A stretch of 64,000 nucleotides of DNA from an uncultured Peptostreptococcaceae bacterium (GCA_944383455.1 CALWPP010000001.1:62001-126000); one strand, 5' to 3'. Shown: positions 52,658 through 62,399, counted from the first letter of the stretch. Numbers and translations are program-made. Notes: generated by a model not told the origin, from the letters alone.

Positions 52658-54327
52658 TTTGATAATTTTATTATTTCTTTAGCATGTTCTATAGTTTTTT
52701 CTGTAATATTGCTTCCTGCTATAAGCCTTGATATCTCATCTCTCTTTTTAACTTCATCAAGCTTTTTTATACTAGTAAAAGTTCTATTTTTGTCTGTAGT
52801 TTTTTCTATCGAATAATGTGTATCTGCATATGCTGCTATTTGTGGAAGGTGAGTTATACAAATTATTTGTTTATTCTGTGCCATATCACTAAGTTTTTTT
52901 CCTACAATTTGAGCAGCAATACCACTTATACCAGTATCTATTTCATCAAAAACTAAAGTATCTATATCATAAATATTTGATAAAATAGTCTTTAAAGACA
53001 GCATAAATCTAGACATCTCTCCACCAGAAGCAGTTTTTGAGATTGGCTTTATTTTCTCTCCTAGATTGAAACTAATCATAAATTCAATGTTATCTTTTCC
53101 ATCAATGTTAAGGTTTTTATCCTCAAAACAAACCTTAAACAGAGAGTTTTTCATATCAAGACTAATAAGTTCATCTACAATAAATTTTTCTAAATTTAAA
53201 GCAATCTTTTTTCTTTCATTAGTAAGTATTTTTGCTTTTTCTAGTAATACTTTTTCTTTTTTATCTATTTCATTTTTTAGATATTCTACTCTTTCATCTT
53301 TTCCTAAGATCTGCTCTAATCTATTATTCATTTTCTCATAATAAATTAAAATATCTTCAATAGTATCTCCATATTTTCGTCTTAAGTTATTTATTTCATC
53401 AACTCTAGCTTCTACACTTTGAAATTCATACTCGTCAAAGTTTATATTTTCTTTGTAGTTTCTTATATCACGTGAAATATCTTGAAGTTCATACATTATT
53501 CTTTCAACTTCTGCGCTAAATTCTTCTATTTTATTATCAAAATTAGATATATAGGAAAGCTCTTTTGATACATTACCAATCATATCAACTATATTTGTAG
53601 AACCTCCATATAACAAATTATAAGAAACATTTAAATTATTAAAAATCTTTTCACTATTTCTATATATATCTCTTTTGTTCAATAACTCATCATACTCATC
53701 TTTATCTAAGTTAGAAGACTCTATTTCATTTAATTGAAATTTTATTAAATCAATTTCTCTTTCTATTTCAAAGTCATTTTTATTTTCGTTTAAAATTTTA
53801 AGTTCGCTTTTTAAGTTGTTATATTCTTCATAAGCTTTTTGATAATCTTTCTTAAAAACTTCTAATTCTTTTTTTCCAAACAAATCTAAAATTTCAAGAT
53901 GATTATCTTTGTTGTAAAGTATTTGGTTTTGATGTTGAGAGTGAATATCTACTAAAGAACTTGCTATTTCCTTAAGAAGTGAAACTTTAACTACACGTCC
54001 ATTTATTCGTGGTATACTCTTTCCATCTTTGTATATTTCTCTAGTTATAATGATAGTATTATCATCATCTATATCAAATCCATTTTCATTAAGAATTTTT
54101 GATAGCCTTTTATTTTCTGAATAAAAAACTGCTTGAACAATACCTTTTTCTGTACCATTTCTAAGAAATGTTCTATCATATTTTTCTCCAAGACAAAGCC
54201 CTAGTGCATCAATAATTATAGACTTTCCAGAACCAGTTTCTCCAGTTAATATATTTAAATTATTCCCTATTTCAAGCTTTAATTCTTCAACTAAAGCACA
54301 ATTTTTCATATATAATTCAAGTATCAA
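52645..54327 (-). CDS. recN: DNA repair protein RecN
   Basis: This protein of about 560 residues is SMC-like. Walker A is LTGETGSGKSIIIDALGLCL, a central coiled coil spans about 150-370, and the signature is KPISKTASGGEMSRFMLSLK with Walker B TLVFDEIDTGISGIAAQIVG. It works in double-strand break repair. TTG at 54327 aligns with the family start (ILELYMKNCALVEEL). The TTG at 54336 would add residues at the Shine-Dalgarno. recN directly follows tlyA; argR, often between them, is absent. Confidence 0.96.
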   Translation of the reverse strand: MILELYMKNCALVEELKLEIGNNLNILTGETGSGKSIIIDALGLCLGEKYDRTFLRNGTEKGIVQAVFYSENKRLSKILNENGFDIDDDNTIIITREIYKDGKSIPRINGRVVKVSLLKEIASSLVDIHSQHQNQILYNKDNHLEILDLFGKKELEVFKKDYQKAYEEYNNLKSELKILNENKNDFEIEREIDLIKFQLNEIESSNLDKDEYDELLNKRDIYRNSEKIFNNLNVSYNLLYGGSTNIVDMIGNVSKELSYISNFDNKIEEFSAEVERIMYELQDISRDIRNYKENINFDEYEFQSVEARVDEINNLRRKYGDTIEDILIYYEKMNNRLEQILGKDERVEYLKNEIDKKEKVLLEKAKILTNERKKIALNLEKFIVDELISLDMKNSLFKVCFEDKNLNIDGKDNIEFMISFNLGEKIKPISKTASGGEMSRFMLSLKTILSNIYDIDTLVFDEIDTGISGIAAQIVGKKLSDMAQNKQIICITHLPQIAAYADTHYSIEKTTDKNRTFTSIKKLDEVKKRDEISRLIAGSNITEKTIEHAKEIIKLSKGSF

Positions 54328-54350
54328 AAAAATCAACTCGCTTCTAAACT

Positions 54351-55163
54351 TTATTTACTCAAATTATGTGAATCATTAACTACTTTTACTATATTTTCAT
54401 AGAAACACTCTTTATCAAAACAAATTTTTTCATTTACTATTTTAAGATGTATTAAATATTCTATATTTCCCTCAGGACCTTTTATAGGAGAATAATCAAT
54501 ATTTAATATTTCAAAACCACTTTCTAAAGAAAAATCAGATATATTTTTTATAACTTCAATATGAGTTGATTTATCTCTTACAACACCTTTTTTTCCTACC
54601 TTTTCTTTTCCTGCTTCAAATTGTGGTTTTATAAGTGCAACAATTTCTGCTCCCTCTTTTAGTAATTCTTTGCATTTTGGTAAAACTAATTTTAAAGAAA
54701 TAAAAGATACATCAATAGATGCAAAATCCACTAACTCATTAGTATCCTCTATTGTGACATATCTTATGTTTTTTCGCTCCATACAAACAACTCTATTATC
54801 GTTCCTTAATTTCCAAGCAAGTTGACCATACCCTACATCAACAGAAAAAACTTTTTTTGCTCCATTTTGTAGCATACAATCAGTAAATCCACCAGTTGAT
54901 GCACCAATATCCATACAAACTTTATCCTTTAAAGTTAAATCAAAATTTTTCATTGCTTTCTCAAGTTTTAGTCCTCCACGACTTACATATGGAATTGGAT
55001 TTCCTTTAACAGTTATCTCACAATCTTCTTCAAAATCAATTCCTGCTTTATCACATCTTTGATTATTCACAAAAACAAGTCCTGCCATTATAGCTTTTTT
55101 AGCTTTTTCTCTACTTTCAAAATGTCCTTTTTCAACTAATAATAAATCTATTCTTTTTTTCAT
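54351..55163 (-). CDS. tlyA: TlyA-family rRNA 2'-O-methyltransferase
   Basis: This 270-residue protein has an N-terminal S4 RNA-binding domain (MKKRIDLLLVEKGHFESREK) and an FtsJ-type methyltransferase with CMDIGASTGGFTDCMLQNGA and SIDVSFISLKLVLPKCKELL, KPQFEAGKEKVGKKGVV. It is often annotated as hemolysin TlyA; the rRNA methylase role is better supported. It lies 20 bases after dxs. Confidence 0.93.
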   Translation of the reverse strand: MKKRIDLLLVEKGHFESREKAKKAIMAGLVFVNNQRCDKAGIDFEEDCEITVKGNPIPYVSRGGLKLEKAMKNFDLTLKDKVCMDIGASTGGFTDCMLQNGAKKVFSVDVGYGQLAWKLRNDNRVVCMERKNIRYVTIEDTNELVDFASIDVSFISLKLVLPKCKELLKEGAEIVALIKPQFEAGKEKVGKKGVVRDKSTHIEVIKNISDFSLESGFEILNIDYSPIKGPEGNIEYLIHLKIVNEKICFDKECFYENIVKVVNDSHNLSK

Positions 55164-55183
55164 ATTTTGCCTTTCTAAAAATA

Positions 55184-57070
55184 CTACAAGTCTTTAGATA
55201 TTTTAGTTTTATTTACAAAGTTTTTTATACTTTCTGAGATTTTCTCAGGAGAAAGTCCTATCATATCATATATCTCATCAACACTTCCGTGTTCTATAAA
55301 TTCTTCTTTTATTCCTAAATTTAGTATATTAATATCTAAATTATTATCTATTATAAATTTATTTATTCTATCAGAAAAACCACCAGTTAATACATTATCC
55401 TCTATAGTTACTATATTTTTATGTTTTCTTATAAGATCAAAAAGTAAAGTTTCATCTATAGGTTTTAAAAATCTTGCATTTACTATAGTTGGATTTATAT
55501 TTTCATTCATTAAAATACCCTTAGCTTTTAATGAATGCTTTACCATAATACCTATTGCTAATATAAGTGTATCTTCTCCATTTGATAAAACTTCATACTT
55601 ACCAATTTCTAACTTATTATACTCTCCAATTCCTAAGTGATAACTACTACCTCTTGGATATCTAATAGCAACTGGTGCATTAATCTCTAAACTCAAATCC
55701 ATCATAAGCTCTAACTCTTTAGTATCTTTTGGAGCCATAACAAATATATTAGGAATTGAGTTTAAATAACTTAAATCAAATATACCCTGGTGAGTTTCTC
55801 CATCATTTCCTACAATACCAGCTCTATCTATTAAAAATGTTACAGCCTTTTTAGTTATACAAACATCATGAATTATTTGGTCGTATGCTCTTTGTAAAAA
55901 AGTTGAATAAACTGCAAAATAGGGCTTCATATTATTTTTTGCAAGCCCTGCACAAAAAGTAGTTGCATGTTGCTCTGCTATACCAACATCAAAGTACCTA
56001 TTAGGATGATTTTTTGAAAAAATATTAAGTCCAGTACCTGATGGCATAGCAGCAGTTACTGCAACTATATTTTTATTATCATTAGCCATTTTAGATAACT
56101 TTTCTCCAACAACGTTTGATATACTTTTTTCAGTAGACTCTCTTACACCTGTTTTTATATCAAAACTTGATACTCCGTGGTATTTGTCTGGTTCATTACT
56201 TGCTGGTCTATAGCCTTTTCCTTTTTCAGTTATTATATGTAGTAGTACTGGTCCATTCTTATCTTTTACAAATTCTAACATACTTACAAGTTCTTTTATA
56301 TTGTGACCATCTATTGGACCATAATAACTTATTCCTAATGATTTAAAAAAGTCACATTCTTGATGGTTAAATTTACTCTTTATACTTTCTTTAACTTCTG
56401 TTGCAGTTTTTAATAAAAGTTCTCCACTTTTTGAAATACTAAGTATTTTTTCAAACTCATCTTTTACTTTTGATATTGTAGAGTTTTTTATTAATGATGA
56501 TAAATGATTTGACATTGCCCCAACATTTTTGTCAATAGACATTTCATTATCATTTAATATCACTATCATTTTAGTTTGAGTGTATCCTATATGATTAAGC
56601 CCTTCAAGTGCCATACCTCCAGTTATTGAGCCATCTCCAATAACTGAGATTACATTAAATTTTTCATTTTTTATATCTCTTGCACAACAAATACCTTGCC
56701 CAATAGAAATTGATGTACTACTATGCCCTGTATCAAATATATCATGCTCACTTTCACTTTCTTTTGGAAAACCACTAAGACCTTTGAATTTTCTTAAGTT
56801 TTTAAAATTATCTTTACGCCCTGTTAATATTTTATGAACATAAGACTGATGTCCAACATCCCAAATTATTTTATCTTTTGGACTATCAAAAACCTTATGA
56901 AGTGCAAGTGTTAATTCAACAATCCCTAAATTTGATGATAAATGCCCTCCAGTTTTAGATAAAGACCTTACTAAAAATTTTCTTATATCTTTTGCTAATA
57001 TATCCAATTCATTAAAATCCATAGACTTTATATCTTTTGGATGATTTACTTTATCTAAATATTTATACAT
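55184..57070 (-). CDS. dxs: 1-deoxy-D-xylulose-5-phosphate synthase
   Basis: This 628-residue thiamine-diphosphate enzyme has [56 protein letters not shown] (TPP motif) and the transketolase part [20 protein letters not shown]. It catalyses the first step of the MEP isoprenoid route. The gene is near ispA, whose product uses the pathway's end products. The length is normal. Confidence 0.97.
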   Translation of the reverse strand: MYKYLDKVNHPKDIKSMDFNELDILAKDIRKFLVRSLSKTGGHLSSNLGIVELTLALHKVFDSPKDKIIWDVGHQSYVHKILTGRKDNFKNLRKFKGLSGFPKESESEHDIFDTGHSSTSISIGQGICCARDIKNEKFNVISVIGDGSITGGMALEGLNHIGYTQTKMIVILNDNEMSIDKNVGAMSNHLSSLIKNSTISKVKDEFEKILSISKSGELLLKTATEVKESIKSKFNHQECDFFKSLGISYYGPIDGHNIKELVSMLEFVKDKNGPVLLHIITEKGKGYRPASNEPDKYHGVSSFDIKTGVRESTEKSISNVVGEKLSKMANDNKNIVAVTAAMPSGTGLNIFSKNHPNRYFDVGIAEQHATTFCAGLAKNNMKPYFAVYSTFLQRAYDQIIHDVCITKKAVTFLIDRAGIVGNDGETHQGIFDLSYLNSIPNIFVMAPKDTKELELMMDLSLEINAPVAIRYPRGSSYHLGIGEYNKLEIGKYEVLSNGEDTLILAIGIMVKHSLKAKGILMNENINPTIVNARFLKPIDETLLFDLIRKHKNIVTIEDNVLTGGFSDRINKFIIDNNLDINILNLGIKEEFIEHGSVDEIYDMIGLSPEKISESIKNFVNKTKISKDL

Positions 57071-57103
57071 TATTTTTCCACCTTTGTTAGTAAATTTAGA
57101 GTA

Positions 57104-57541
57104 TTACGATAACCAAAAAGCTACTAATATACCTAATATAGCACCAAATAAGACTTCTATCGGAGTATGACCTACTAATTCTTTTAGCTTTTTATGTTCA
57201 AAGTACTTTTTTGTTTGTAAATCTTCAACCATCTGATTAAGAATTGTTGCCTGTTTTCCAACAGCTCGTCTAACTCCTGATGCATCATACATTATTATCA
57301 GAGAAAATACAGCTACAATTGCAAACTCAATAGAAGAAAAACCTTTTTCAATACCAACAAGTGTTGATAAACTAGTTACAAAAGAACTATGAGAACTAGG
57401 CATTCCACCTGATGTAAATATTCTAGATAGCTGAATAAATTTGTCTTTGCCAGTAAATATTTTTATAAACTGAGCCAAAAAACAAGCAAATACACTTATA
57501 ACAAAAACTTTATTGCTAAAAATCTGTGAAATCGCCTCCAT
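57104..57541 (-). CDS. DUF212 / divergent PAP2-family membrane protein
   Basis: This 145-residue protein has about four hydrophobic segments and the family marks FTSGGMPSSHSSFVTSLSTL, MYDASGVRRAVGKQATILNQ and GHTPIEVLFGAILGILVAFW. Together these suggest a PAP2-like active site (SSH, GHTPIEV). Members such as B. subtilis YuiD are unassigned; a membrane lipid phosphatase acting on isoprenoid phosphates is plausible given dxs and ispA next door. Confidence 0.85.
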   Translation of the reverse strand: MEAISQIFSNKVFVISVFACFLAQFIKIFTGKDKFIQLSRIFTSGGMPSSHSSFVTSLSTLVGIEKGFSSIEFAIVAVFSLIIMYDASGVRRAVGKQATILNQMVEDLQTKKYFEHKKLKELVGHTPIEVLFGAILGILVAFWLS

Positions 57542-57550
57542 AGTCCCTCC

Positions 57551-58435
57551 TTAATTTTTTCGTGAGATAATATAATCAGCTAAACAAATTAAAAATTCAC
57601 TATCATCAAACTCACTTATTTTAGACTTAGCCTCATCTATTAATTCATTAGCTATTTCCTTAGATGTTTTCATTCCTAATATTGAAGGATAAGTTGATTT
57701 ATGTCTTTGTATATCACTTCCAACTTTTTTTCCTAATGCTTTTTCGTCTCCTTCTATATCTAGTATATCATCAACAACTTGAAAAGCTAGACCTATCTTT
57801 TTTGCATAACATGATATTACATTAAGTTCGTGTTCTGTTGCTCCTCCAATTATAGCACCTGCTCTCATACATCCAATTATAAGAGCTGCAGTCTTATTTA
57901 TATGTATATAGTGTAGTTTATCTTTTTCTATTATTTTTCCTTCACTTTCAATATCTACAACTTGTCCACCAATCATACCTTCTATTCCAGAAGATTTTGC
58001 TATTTCATTTATTGCTAACAAATACTTTTCAGGATTTTCTTTGTTAATAGAACCAGAAAGCATTACTTCAAATGCATAATTTAAAAGTGCATCTCCTGTA
58101 AGTATTGCCATATCTTCACCAAATACTTTGTGGTTTGTTGGTTTTCCCCTTCTTAAATCATCATTATCAAGTTGAGGTAAATCATCGTGTATCAAGGAAT
58201 AAGTATGTATCATTTCTATTGCAATTGCAAAAGGAATCGCATCTTTAATGTCTCCTCCTACAATCTTACAAGCCTCTAGTGTTAGTATTGGTCTTAATCT
58301 TTTTCCCCCTGATAATAAACTATACTTCATAGCTTTTACTATATTTTTTTGAAATCCCTCTTCCCTTGGAATGTACTTTACCAATATATCTTCTATTTTG
58401 GCACATTTTTTATTTAGCTCATTTTTAAATTCCAT
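57551..58435 (-). CDS. ispA: Polyprenyl (farnesyl/geranylgeranyl) diphosphate synthase
   Basis: This protein of about 294 residues has the two Asp-rich motifs, LIHDDLPQLDNDDLRRGKPT and AFQVVDDILDIEGD, plus LLSGGKRLRPILTL. It condenses isopentenyl diphosphate to C15 or C20 chains. GTG at 58447 would encode the Shine-Dalgarno GGAGGG, so the ATG at 58435 is preferred. The xseA/xseB genes that usually lie upstream are missing. Confidence 0.94.
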   Translation of the reverse strand: MEFKNELNKKCAKIEDILVKYIPREEGFQKNIVKAMKYSLLSGGKRLRPILTLEACKIVGGDIKDAIPFAIAIEMIHTYSLIHDDLPQLDNDDLRRGKPTNHKVFGEDMAILTGDALLNYAFEVMLSGSINKENPEKYLLAINEIAKSSGIEGMIGGQVVDIESEGKIIEKDKLHYIHINKTAALIIGCMRAGAIIGGATEHELNVISCYAKKIGLAFQVVDDILDIEGDEKALGKKVGSDIQRHKSTYPSILGMKTSKEIANELIDEAKSKISEFDDSEFLICLADYIISRKN

Positions 58436-58480
58436 CTTTCCCTCCACAATAAATAATATAATTAGATATATTTATACCTG

Positions 58481-58593
58481 TTGTGTTAGTTAAACGATTA
58501 AAAATACTGAAAATACTACTTATACATCTTTAATTTTTGAAATTGTGATTTATAAACACCGGTCTTTTCAATATATAAATTTAACTAACACAA
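58481..58593. repeat. 14-base inverted repeat bounding 113 bases upstream of ispA
   Basis: TTGTGTTAGTTAAA (58481-58494) and TTTAACTAACACAA (58580-58593) are exact inverted copies 85 bases apart. The pair fills most of the 167-base gap between the ispA start and the TsaD-like gene. It may be a structured leader, small non-coding RNA or remnant of a small mobile element; no coding potential was seen. Confidence 0.7.
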
Positions 58594-58602
58594 TGAATAT
58601 AT

Positions 58603-59583
58603 TTATGTAATTTCATATTTATTTTTATACTTATCAAGTCCAATAAGTGCACACCCTATAGCATTATCAGTTGAATATTCAGGATTTGTAAAATATAAAT
58701 CTATATGTGTTTTTATTCTCTTTTTTAGATTTTCTCTTATATAAGTACTTGATGATACCCCTCCTACAAAGAGTACCTCTTTTATATTATACTCATTACA
58801 AATATAACTCAATGCCTTTTCTATATTTCTAATTATTGCATCTAAAGTTAATTTTGAAATATAGTGTTTATCATATTTGTCTATTACTTTTACAATTTGA
58901 TTTTCAAGCCCTGATATATTCATATATCCTTGATTTACACTAGTTTTAAGACCTTTTTCTATTTTTTTACTACAATTTATTGCACCAAAATCAATATATT
59001 TACCACAAGGAAAATCATAACAAAGTTTCACTCCAACCCTATCAATAAGTTGTCCAAAACTAATATCTTTAGTTCCACCAACTATTTTTATTATATACTT
59101 TTCATCTAAATTATTTTCTCTTTCAATTAATAATATTTCAGTAGTTCCACCTGACATATGAAAAGCTAAAAACTTATTTTTATTTTTTAGTTTGTTAGTA
59201 AAAAGCCCTGCTTTTATATGATTTTCTTGGTGAGTTGTAGTATATAAATATGAGTTATGAGTACTTGACAAAAGCTTTGAAAAATTATAACCCACATTAA
59301 ATACAGGCATATATGAATTCTCTAGTGGTCTTGGAGCTTTTGATACACATATAGCCTTAATAGTTTTATTTTTTAGTTTTTCTTTTATCTTATCAGAAAT
59401 TACTCCTAAATTATTTATATGCTTAAAAATAGCCTCACTTTGTCTTAGTCCATTACTATTTTTAGCTACATCAAGTAAAATTCTCTCATTAAATAAAACT
59501 TCACCATTTATAGATATAGCTGCTATAGAGGTTGTATAGCAGCTAGTATCTATTCCTATTATAATATCATTAAAAGATTTCAT
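58603..59583 (-). CDS. TsaD/Kae1-like (peptidase M22 family) protein
   Basis: This protein of about 326 residues has an ASKHA ATPase fold: DIIIGIDTSCYTTSIAAISI, a metal-binding HxxxH in YTTTHQENHIKAGLF, FLAFHMSGGTTEILLI, GGVSSSTYIRENL and YSTDNAIGCALIGLDKYK. TsaD makes the t6A tRNA modification, but true TsaD has a HMEGH motif; this looks like the clostridial paralogue next to nusB. The start at 59583 is chosen over 59598 because the first ATG follows GGAAG closely. It overlaps nusB by 14 bases. Role is unknown. Confidence 0.82.
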   Translation of the reverse strand: MKSFNDIIIGIDTSCYTTSIAAISINGEVLFNERILLDVAKNSNGLRQSEAIFKHINNLGVISDKIKEKLKNKTIKAICVSKAPRPLENSYMPVFNVGYNFSKLLSSTHNSYLYTTTHQENHIKAGLFTNKLKNKNKFLAFHMSGGTTEILLIERENNLDEKYIIKIVGGTKDISFGQLIDRVGVKLCYDFPCGKYIDFGAINCSKKIEKGLKTSVNQGYMNISGLENQIVKVIDKYDKHYISKLTLDAIIRNIEKALSYICNEYNIKEVLFVGGVSSSTYIRENLKKRIKTHIDLYFTNPEYSTDNAIGCALIGLDKYKNKYEIT

Positions 59584-60052
59584 TAACAATACTTCCAAGT
59601 ATTCCGTTTATAAATTTAGGAGTCTTATCATCACAGTAAATCTTACTAATTTCTATTGCTTCGTTTATAGAAACTTTTGTTGGTATATCATTATCAGCCA
59701 TTATTTCACAAATTGCTAGCCTTAATATTGCTAAATCAACCTTTGGCATTCTATTTACAGACCAGTTTTTTGCATTTTTATTTATTAACAAGTCTATTTC
59801 ATCTTTTTTATTTTGTAGTATCTCTATTATTTCAAACATATACTTTTTGTCTATCATATCTTCTAAAGCTATATCTTTTGTGTTAAAAATCTCATTAAAT
59901 CTTTCTTCTATTATATCTTTATTATTATGCAAAAAAGTATCTATTAAAAATTTAATATCTTCTATTTCTGTTTTTGTAATATCAATTTGATACAAAAGTT
60001 TCATAGTTGTATCTCTGCTTATTATCTTTTGTTGTTTAGCACTAATTTTCAT
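59570..60052 (-). CDS. nusB: Transcription antitermination factor NusB
   Basis: This 160-residue helical protein has RDTTMKLLYQIDITKTEIED, NWSVNRMPKVDLAILRLAIC and EIMADNDIPTKVSINEAIEI with PKFINGILGSIVNEIF. It binds NusE/S10 and rRNA boxA. It follows a hairpin with T-run at 60075-60103 with only about 20 bases between, so expression may depend on readthrough. Confidence 0.95.
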   Translation of the reverse strand: MKISAKQQKIISRDTTMKLLYQIDITKTEIEDIKFLIDTFLHNNKDIIEERFNEIFNTKDIALEDMIDKKYMFEIIEILQNKKDEIDLLINKNAKNWSVNRMPKVDLAILRLAICEIMADNDIPTKVSINEAIEISKIYCDDKTPKFINGILGSIVNEIF

Positions 60053-60074
60053 AAGTTAATCTCCTCTTTATATT

Positions 60075-60103
60075 AAAAAATACCCTCTGAAAAACAGAGG
60101 GTA
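60075..60103 (-). terminator. Intrinsic terminator or attenuator before nusB
   Basis: TACCCTCTG (60103-60095 on the minus strand) pairs with CAGAGGGTA (60089-60081) around a 5-base loop, then TTTTTTAATAT. It lies between the Asp23-family gene and nusB, with no room for a second promoter. Confidence 0.85.
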
Positions 60104-60108
60104 CTTGA

Positions 60109-60462
60109 TTAATTTTTCTTTGGTTGCTTAGAATCATCCTTATCAGCTTTTTCTTTTTTAAAGCTAATTCCTTGAATATGTATATTTACTTGAGAAACTT
60201 TAAGCCCTGTCATTGTTTCAACAGTATTTTTTACATTTTCTTGTATTTTTAAAGCTATATCAGGTATTGACACACCATAATCTATAGTAACCATAACATC
60301 TAAATTAACTTCTTCTTCCTCTATTTGTACTTTTACACCACTATTTTTTAGTATTTTATCTGTAAATGTTGTGTTGGTTTCAACCCCTTTTATTTCTAGA
60401 GCTGCTAATCCTGCTATAGTTGCAACAACATCATTAGAAATTTTAACCTGACCGAAATTCAT
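60109..60462 (-). CDS. Asp23/Gls24 (YqhY-type) envelope stress protein
   Basis: This 117-residue protein has GQVKISNDVVATIAGLAALE, VNLDVMVTIDYGVSIPDIAL and TVETMTGLKVSQVNIHIQGI, the Asp23 domain. YqhY-type members near nusB and acc genes have been linked to lipid or envelope homeostasis. It has a promoter at 60520-60548 and precedes the hairpin before nusB. Confidence 0.92.
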   Translation of the reverse strand: MNFGQVKISNDVVATIAGLAALEIKGVETNTTFTDKILKNSGVKVQIEEEEVNLDVMVTIDYGVSIPDIALKIQENVKNTVETMTGLKVSQVNIHIQGISFKKEKADKDDSKQPKKN

Positions 60463-60519
60463 AAATTTCCCTCCTTATTTTTAAGGACTTTGCTTTGACA
60501 AATCTCTTACTTTGTCTTA

Positions 60520-60548
60520 ATTATATAAGAAAATTTAAAATATGTAAA
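60520..60548 (-). promoter_or_regulatory. Sigma-A-type promoter of the Asp23-family gene
   Basis: Minus strand reads TTTACA (60548-60543), 17 bases, TATAAT (60525-60520). It gives a leader of about 50 bases and separates the housekeeping block from spoIIIA. Confidence 0.7.
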
Positions 60549-60649
60549 GAAAATTGTTTATAGCATAATCTTAATAAAACTAAGTTATATTAATATATAA
60601 TTTATTATTTCACACTAAAAATATTTTATGCTTTTATATAAAACTCTCT

Positions 60650-61267
60650 TTATTGGTTGTTATTTGATAATTTTATATTTTCATAATCAACATTAGCTTC
60701 TTTTGCTACAACATCAAATATTTTAGCGGCATCTTCTTTTTTGATTTCTTTATTACTTACAACTACATTAACTTTTCCATCACTTATATAAACTAAGCTA
60801 TTTTCAAAACCTTTAGTACTTAATAAATTTTCTATTCTAAGTTCTGTTTCTTGGTCTTTTACTATTTGAAGCTTCATAGAAGATGCCTCTTTTCTAGTTT
60901 CTTCAGATGTTGAAGGATTGTTTATCATTTCATTTAATTCATCTGCAAGGTCTGTTCTTTGTTTTTCTCTAGTCATTTTCATATCTAATACATAAGTTGA
61001 TTTTTGCATATTCTCTTTTGAGTTAAGCTCTTGTTCTATTTGTTTACTAGCTTCTGTTACTTTTTCATTTACTTCTGTTGATTTACTGTCTACTACAAGA
61101 GCTTTGTCTGAGTTTTTTTCAAGCTGTGCTTGTTCATACTCCTTAAACTCCATTGAAGTTTCCATTAAAGACTTTTTACTTAACTGATAATTAATAGTAC
61201 CAACAACTACTAACATAGTAGCCAAACTAAGTACTACAAATCCTCTTCCCTTGTAATTAAATTTCAT
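60650..61267 (-). CDS. spoIIIAH: Stage III sporulation protein AH
   Basis: This 205-residue protein has an N-terminal membrane helix (about 7-25; FVVLSLATMLVVVGTINYQL) and a long helical region. The YscJ/FliF-like domain lies at the end (EASSMKLQIVKDQETELRIE, SLVYISDGKVNVVVSNKEIK). It forms the mother-cell part of the SpoIIQ-SpoIIIAH channel. It closes the spoIIIA operon; no clear terminator follows. Confidence 0.93.
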   Translation of the reverse strand: MKFNYKGRGFVVLSLATMLVVVGTINYQLSKKSLMETSMEFKEYEQAQLEKNSDKALVVDSKSTEVNEKVTEASKQIEQELNSKENMQKSTYVLDMKMTREKQRTDLADELNEMINNPSTSEETRKEASSMKLQIVKDQETELRIENLLSTKGFENSLVYISDGKVNVVVSNKEIKKEDAAKIFDVVAKEANVDYENIKLSNNNQ

Positions 61268-61279
61268 AAATTCTTCCCC

Positions 61280-61831
61280 CTATTTACTAAATATTTCAAC
61301 TTGATGCCCATCGACTTGAAGAGCCGTTTGAACTGCTTTATATAAAGTTTCTTTAACTAAAGGATCATCAGCACCACTAGAAACAACTATTACACCCTTT
61401 ATTTTTGGTTCGTGAGTTTTAATTATTACAGGATTATTTGAGCTTGAAGTTATCATAGTTTTATTTTCACTAGAAGTAACTATAGTTCTTTCTCCTCCTT
61501 TTGGGTCTTTCTCCTTTGTTTGTTCGCTAGTTGAGTTTACATTAAAAGCAGGTTGTATTTCTTCACTAGAGTCTAGTGTTATCATAACATCTAAATCTCC
61601 TGCTCCTTTTATTTGAGATAAAATACTTTTTAGCCTTTCTTCTAAGTCGTTTTGATTAATATATTCGCTTTCGTTATTTGAAACTTCTTTAGAAGTTTCT
61701 CCTAAGTTTGTTGAGGTTGCTTCAGTTTGTTCAAGTGATGAAACAAGAATAAGTGATAATAAGCAAATCCCTCCCAAACATAATAAAGATAATAACTTTT
61801 TCTTATCTTTCTCATTTATGTTTTTAAACAT
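61280..61831 (-). CDS. spoIIIAG: Stage III sporulation protein AG
   Basis: This 183-residue protein has a membrane helix at about 12-30 (LLSLLCLGGICLLSLILVSS), a Ser/Thr/Glu-rich spacer and a ring-building domain (ILSQIKGAGDLDVMITLDSS, IKGVIVVSSGADDPLVKETL). SpoIIIAG makes a large ring in the outer forespore membrane, related to type III secretion rings. It overlaps none and is 12 bases upstream of spoIIIAH. Confidence 0.93.
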   Translation of the reverse strand: MFKNINEKDKKKLLSLLCLGGICLLSLILVSSLEQTEATSTNLGETSKEVSNNESEYINQNDLEERLKSILSQIKGAGDLDVMITLDSSEEIQPAFNVNSTSEQTKEKDPKGGERTIVTSSENKTMITSSSNNPVIIKTHEPKIKGVIVVSSGADDPLVKETLYKAVQTALQVDGHQVEIFSK

Positions 61832-61845
61832 AATCTCATCCCCTA

Positions 61846-62391
61846 TTAATCAATTTGTATTGTTTCAATTGATATATCTAGTATCTCTACCAAACCATCC
61901 TTTAGTTCATCTAAATCATTATTTTTTTCTCCAAAGACTTGTTTTGTATTTTCTTTAGATTCTATGCTTTTATCGTCCTCATTATTACTATTTTTTTCTT
62001 TTAATTTTATTTTTTCAATACCAGGTCCATTAAACTCAACATCTTCAAGTTCATAGCCATAATCATTTAATTTTAGTTTTAATACTTCTTTTACCCCATC
62101 TTCATATCCTTTTGATAAATTATTAAGTTTTGCTTTATCATTCAGTTTATTAATACTATCTACATATTCTTTGTTGTATTTATTTATTGATTTTAGTATG
62201 GTGTCTTCAAGGCTTGAATTTTTTGAAAAAAAACTTATTATTGGATTTATAATAATAAAAACAAATATAAAACTAATAACTAAGTTTATATAAGGATTTA
62301 ACTTTGATTCTGGAAGAATCATAGAAACTAAATTAACTATAAAAGCTCCTATCAAAATAGTAACAATCCATATTTTAATACTTTCTAACAT
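61846..62391 (-). CDS. spoIIIAF: Stage III sporulation protein AF
   Basis: This 181-residue protein has two N-terminal membrane helices (about 6-25 and 33-54; IWIVTILIGAFIVNLVSMIL, PYINLVISFIFVFIIINPII) and an SpoIIIAF C-terminal domain including YEDGVKEVLKLKLNDYGYEL. Its position between spoIIIAE and spoIIIAG is standard. A Lys/Asn/Glu-rich stretch near 130-155 is unusual in composition but common in clostridia. Confidence 0.88.
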   Translation of the reverse strand: MLESIKIWIVTILIGAFIVNLVSMILPESKLNPYINLVISFIFVFIIINPIISFFSKNSSLEDTILKSINKYNKEYVDSINKLNDKAKLNNLSKGYEDGVKEVLKLKLNDYGYELEDVEFNGPGIEKIKLKEKNSNNEDDKSIESKENTKQVFGEKNNDLDELKDGLVEILDISIETIQID

Positions 62392-62399
62392 AATTCCCC

